Shown one piece after another: positions 7,375 to 8,865 of a stretch of 8,865 nucleotides of DNA; the first letter of the stretch is position 1; every line of letters begins with the position of its first letter. The notes under the pieces are model-generated. The model did not search any database, was not told the origin of the DNA, and saw nothing but the letters and a program-made list of their open reading frames with translations. The stretch is from Saprospiraceae bacterium. Lineage in GTDB: Bacteria; Bacteroidota; Bacteroidia; Chitinophagales; Saprospiraceae. The stretch lies in NCBI GenBank assembly GCA_004297645.1, contig SCUG01000277.1:1-8865 (forward strand), in the 5' to 3' direction. A program made the translations under genes and the position numbers.

Positions 7375-7428
7375 ATGATTTTTAAAATAGCCAATTCCCC
7401 GAAGGGGAAGACCATAATAGCATGCTGA
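7375..7428 (+). CDS. Possible 17-residue leader peptide overlapping the ABC-F start
   Basis: An ATG at 7375-7377 opens a short frame (MIFKIANSPKGKTIIAC) whose TGA at 7426-7428 lies just past the ATG of the ABC-F gene, giving a 7-nt overlap. Such an arrangement would allow translational coupling or attenuation, which is known for some ABC-F genes of the antibiotic-resistance type. There is no ribosome binding site that I can see, and the peptide is unrecognised. Chance is a fair alternative. Confidence 0.2.
   Translation: MIFKIANSPKGKTIIAC
7395..7409 (+). promoter_or_regulatory. Small hairpin covering a possible Shine-Dalgarno
   Basis: TTCCCC-GAA-GGGGAA forms a 6-bp stem with a 3-nt loop. 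The right arm contains the only G-rich, Shine-Dalgarno-like stretch upstream of the ABC-F ATG, about 12 nt before it. Folding would hide that stretch. Because Bacteroidota rarely depend on Shine-Dalgarno pairing, its effect is uncertain. Confidence 0.35.
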
Positions 7429-8865
7429 CAGTTTCCAACCTTTACGTGCAATACGGCGAGCGAATCTTGCTCGACAGAATCAGTTTCATGGTGGGTGACC
7501 GCGAGCGCATCGGCCTGGTGGGCCGCAATGGCGCCGGGAAGTCCACCTTGTTAAAAATTATCGCCGGGGCGCAGTCTCCTGATGAAGGTATCATCACGAG
7601 GCCCGGCAGCTCCACGCTCGGATTTCTCCACCAGGAGATGAATTTGCCGAAAGGAAAAACCGTGTTGGAAGAAACCCTGACTGCATTCGAAGAGACGAAT
7701 AAACTGGAGGAGAGGCTCGAAGTGGTGCACCGGGAGGTAGCTACCCGCACCGATTTTGAAAGCGACGGGTACATGAATCTCCTCACCGAAATGTCCGACC
7801 TCGAACATCGCTTTCACCTGCTCGGTGGCGGCAACAAACAGGTGGAGGCGGAGAAGGTACTCAAAGGCCTCGGATTTAAAGACGCGGATTTCCAAAGGCT
7901 GACAGACGAGTTCAGCGGCGGCTGGCAAATGCGCATCGAGCTGGCAAAAATGCTGCTCCAAAAACCGGATTTCCTGCTGCTCGATGAGCCGACAAACCAC
8001 CTCGACATCGAAAGCATCATTTGGCTCGAAGGCTTTTTGGAAACCTGCGAAAGCTCCGTCATCGTCATTTCCCACGACAAGATGTTCCTCGACAACGTGA
8101 CCAAACGCACAGTGGAAATTGAGCTGGGGAAAGTGTATGACTACAAGGCTTCCTATTCAGGCTACATCGAAATGCGGGAAGAGCGCCGCGAGAAAATGGC
8201 GGCGGCTTATAGCAATCAGCAAAAGGTGGTGGTGCAGATGGAACGCACTATCAAGCGCTTCATGGCCAAGGCCACAAAAACCAGCATGGCGCAGTCTATG
8301 CAAAAGCGCCTGAATAAAATAGACAGAATCGAGCTTGATGATGAAGATACCGCCGTGATGAACATCAGGTTCCCGGTGCCGCCCCGCGCGGGGCAGGTGG
8401 TCATTGATGTGCGAAACCTCACCAAAAAATACGGCGGCCTGACCGTGTTGAGCGGCGTGGATTTCAAAATGGACCGCGGCGACCGGGTGGCTTTTGTCGG
8501 GCAAAACGGGCAGGGTAAGACTACGCTGGCTAGAATATTAGTACACCAACTGCCGCCCACCGCTGGTGAAATGAAACCCGGCCACAACGTCCACATCGGT
8601 TATTACGCCCAAAACCAGGCCGCCACTTTGCAGCCCAACCTCACCCTGCTCGAAACGATGGAGTTGCATTCGCCGCCAGAAATGCGCACGCGGTTGCGCT
8701 CCATCCTTGGCGCATTTTTGTTCTCAGGCGAAGACCACGACAAAAAAGTGTCCGTGTTGTCGGGCGGGGAGCGCGCCAGATTAGCACTGGCCTGCCTCCT
8801 GCTGAAACCCATTAACTTACTCGTGCTGGATGAGCCGACCAACCACCTCGACATGCTTTCCAAAG
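7422..8865 (+). CDS. ABC-F family ATPase, 3' end beyond the window
   Basis: A cytoplasmic ribosome-associated ATPase with two nucleotide-binding domains and no membrane domain; 481 codons are visible and the frame is open at the right edge. Domain 1: Walker A GRNGAGKST (34-42), an arm-like insertion at about 85-140, signature FSGGW (165-169), Walker B LLLDEPTNHLD (185-195) and switch His in ISHDK (216-220). A charged linker (about 243-325) follows, including the basic stretch FMAKATKTSMAQSMQKR, which in this family contacts tRNA near the peptidyl-transferase centre. Domain 2: Walker A GQNGQGKTT (360-368), signature LSGGE (446-450) and Walker B LLVLDEPTNHLD (466-477). The start MLTVSNLYVQYG is typical. 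Housekeeping translation factors of the Uup/YkpA/EttA kind and antibiotic-resistance types cannot be told apart here. It is divergent from the redox cluster and probably functionally separate. Confidence 0.93.
   Translation, partial: MLTVSNLYVQYGERILLDRISFMVGDRERIGLVGRNGAGKSTLLKIIAGAQSPDEGIITRPGSSTLGFLHQEMNLPKGKTVLEETLTAFEETNKLEERLEVVHREVATRTDFESDGYMNLLTEMSDLEHRFHLLGGGNKQVEAEKVLKGLGFKDADFQRLTDEFSGGWQMRIELAKMLLQKPDFLLLDEPTNHLDIESIIWLEGFLETCESSVIVISHDKMFLDNVTKRTVEIELGKVYDYKASYSGYIEMREERREKMAAAYSNQQKVVVQMERTIKRFMAKATKTSMAQSMQKRLNKIDRIELDDEDTAVMNIRFPVPPRAGQVVIDVRNLTKKYGGLTVLSGVDFKMDRGDRVAFVGQNGQGKTTLARILVHQLPPTAGEMKPGHNVHIGYYAQNQAATLQPNLTLLETMELHSPPEMRTRLRSILGAFLFSGEDHDKKVSVLSGGERARLALACLLLKPINLLVLDEPTNHLDMLSK

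Larger units (their letters stand above)
6994..7421. other. Divergent intergenic regulatory region
   Basis: About 430 bp between the divergent porin and ABC-F genes. No stable protein-coding gene was recognised. It holds the CRP/FNR-type palindromes listed separately, a small CCCGC-ACCA-GCGGG hairpin (7276-7289) and an A/T-only inverted repeat (7365-7373 with 7379-7387) close to the ABC-F gene. A Bacteroidota-type TTTG element occurs at 7354-7357 but I could not match it to a TAnnTTTG box at the right spacing, so I do not place a promoter. Confidence 0.6.

Noticed and set aside
7442..8075. Minus-strand open frames of 114 and 174 codons
   Set aside because: They are antisense to the ABC-F gene, which shows both Walker motifs and signatures in the plus-strand frame.
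1..8865. CRISPR array, insertion sequence, rRNA or tRNA gene
   Set aside because: No regularly spaced repeats, transposase text or RNA-gene structure was found on either strand.

Overview
The window looks like chromosomal DNA of a Bacteroidota bacterium, possibly near Saprospiraceae. This is an inference. It rests on an OprP-type porin ending in the usual barrel-terminal Phe, starts preceded by A/T-rich leaders instead of Shine-Dalgarno sequences, and overall protein character. No rRNA or marker gene is present to prove it.

Layout. Positions 1-84 hold a near-perfect 28-bp inverted repeat with palindromic arms. Positions 245-6993 hold four genes on the minus strand, which read from right to left as: an outer-membrane anion-type porin (5783-6993, broken by one frameshift); a Tat-exported protein with four [4Fe-4S] clusters (4765-5670); a polytopic NrfD/PsrC-type membrane subunit (3470-4732); and a Tat-exported molybdopterin oxidoreductase of 1058 residues (245-3421). 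Positions 6994-7421 are a divergent intergenic region of about 430 bp. It carries an exact CRP-type palindrome (TGTGA-N6-TCACA), a weaker copy 22 bp away and a degenerate third copy. From 7422 an ABC-F ATPase gene runs on the plus strand off the right edge.

How the genes may work together. The three redox genes form a complete module of the Psr/Ttr/Srd/Arr type. A quinol-oxidising membrane subunit passes electrons through the iron-sulfur protein to a periplasmic Mo-bisPGD enzyme, which reduces a sulfur compound or an oxyanion. The gene order B-C-A, the Tat leader on both B and A, the large A subunit and a cysteine Mo ligand best resemble tetrathionate or selenate reductases, but the substrate cannot be read from the sequence. 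The porin at the head of the cluster could bring an anionic substrate across the outer membrane. The CRP/FNR-type sites upstream would fit control by oxygen or another electron-acceptor signal. The ABC-F gene appears to be an unrelated neighbour.
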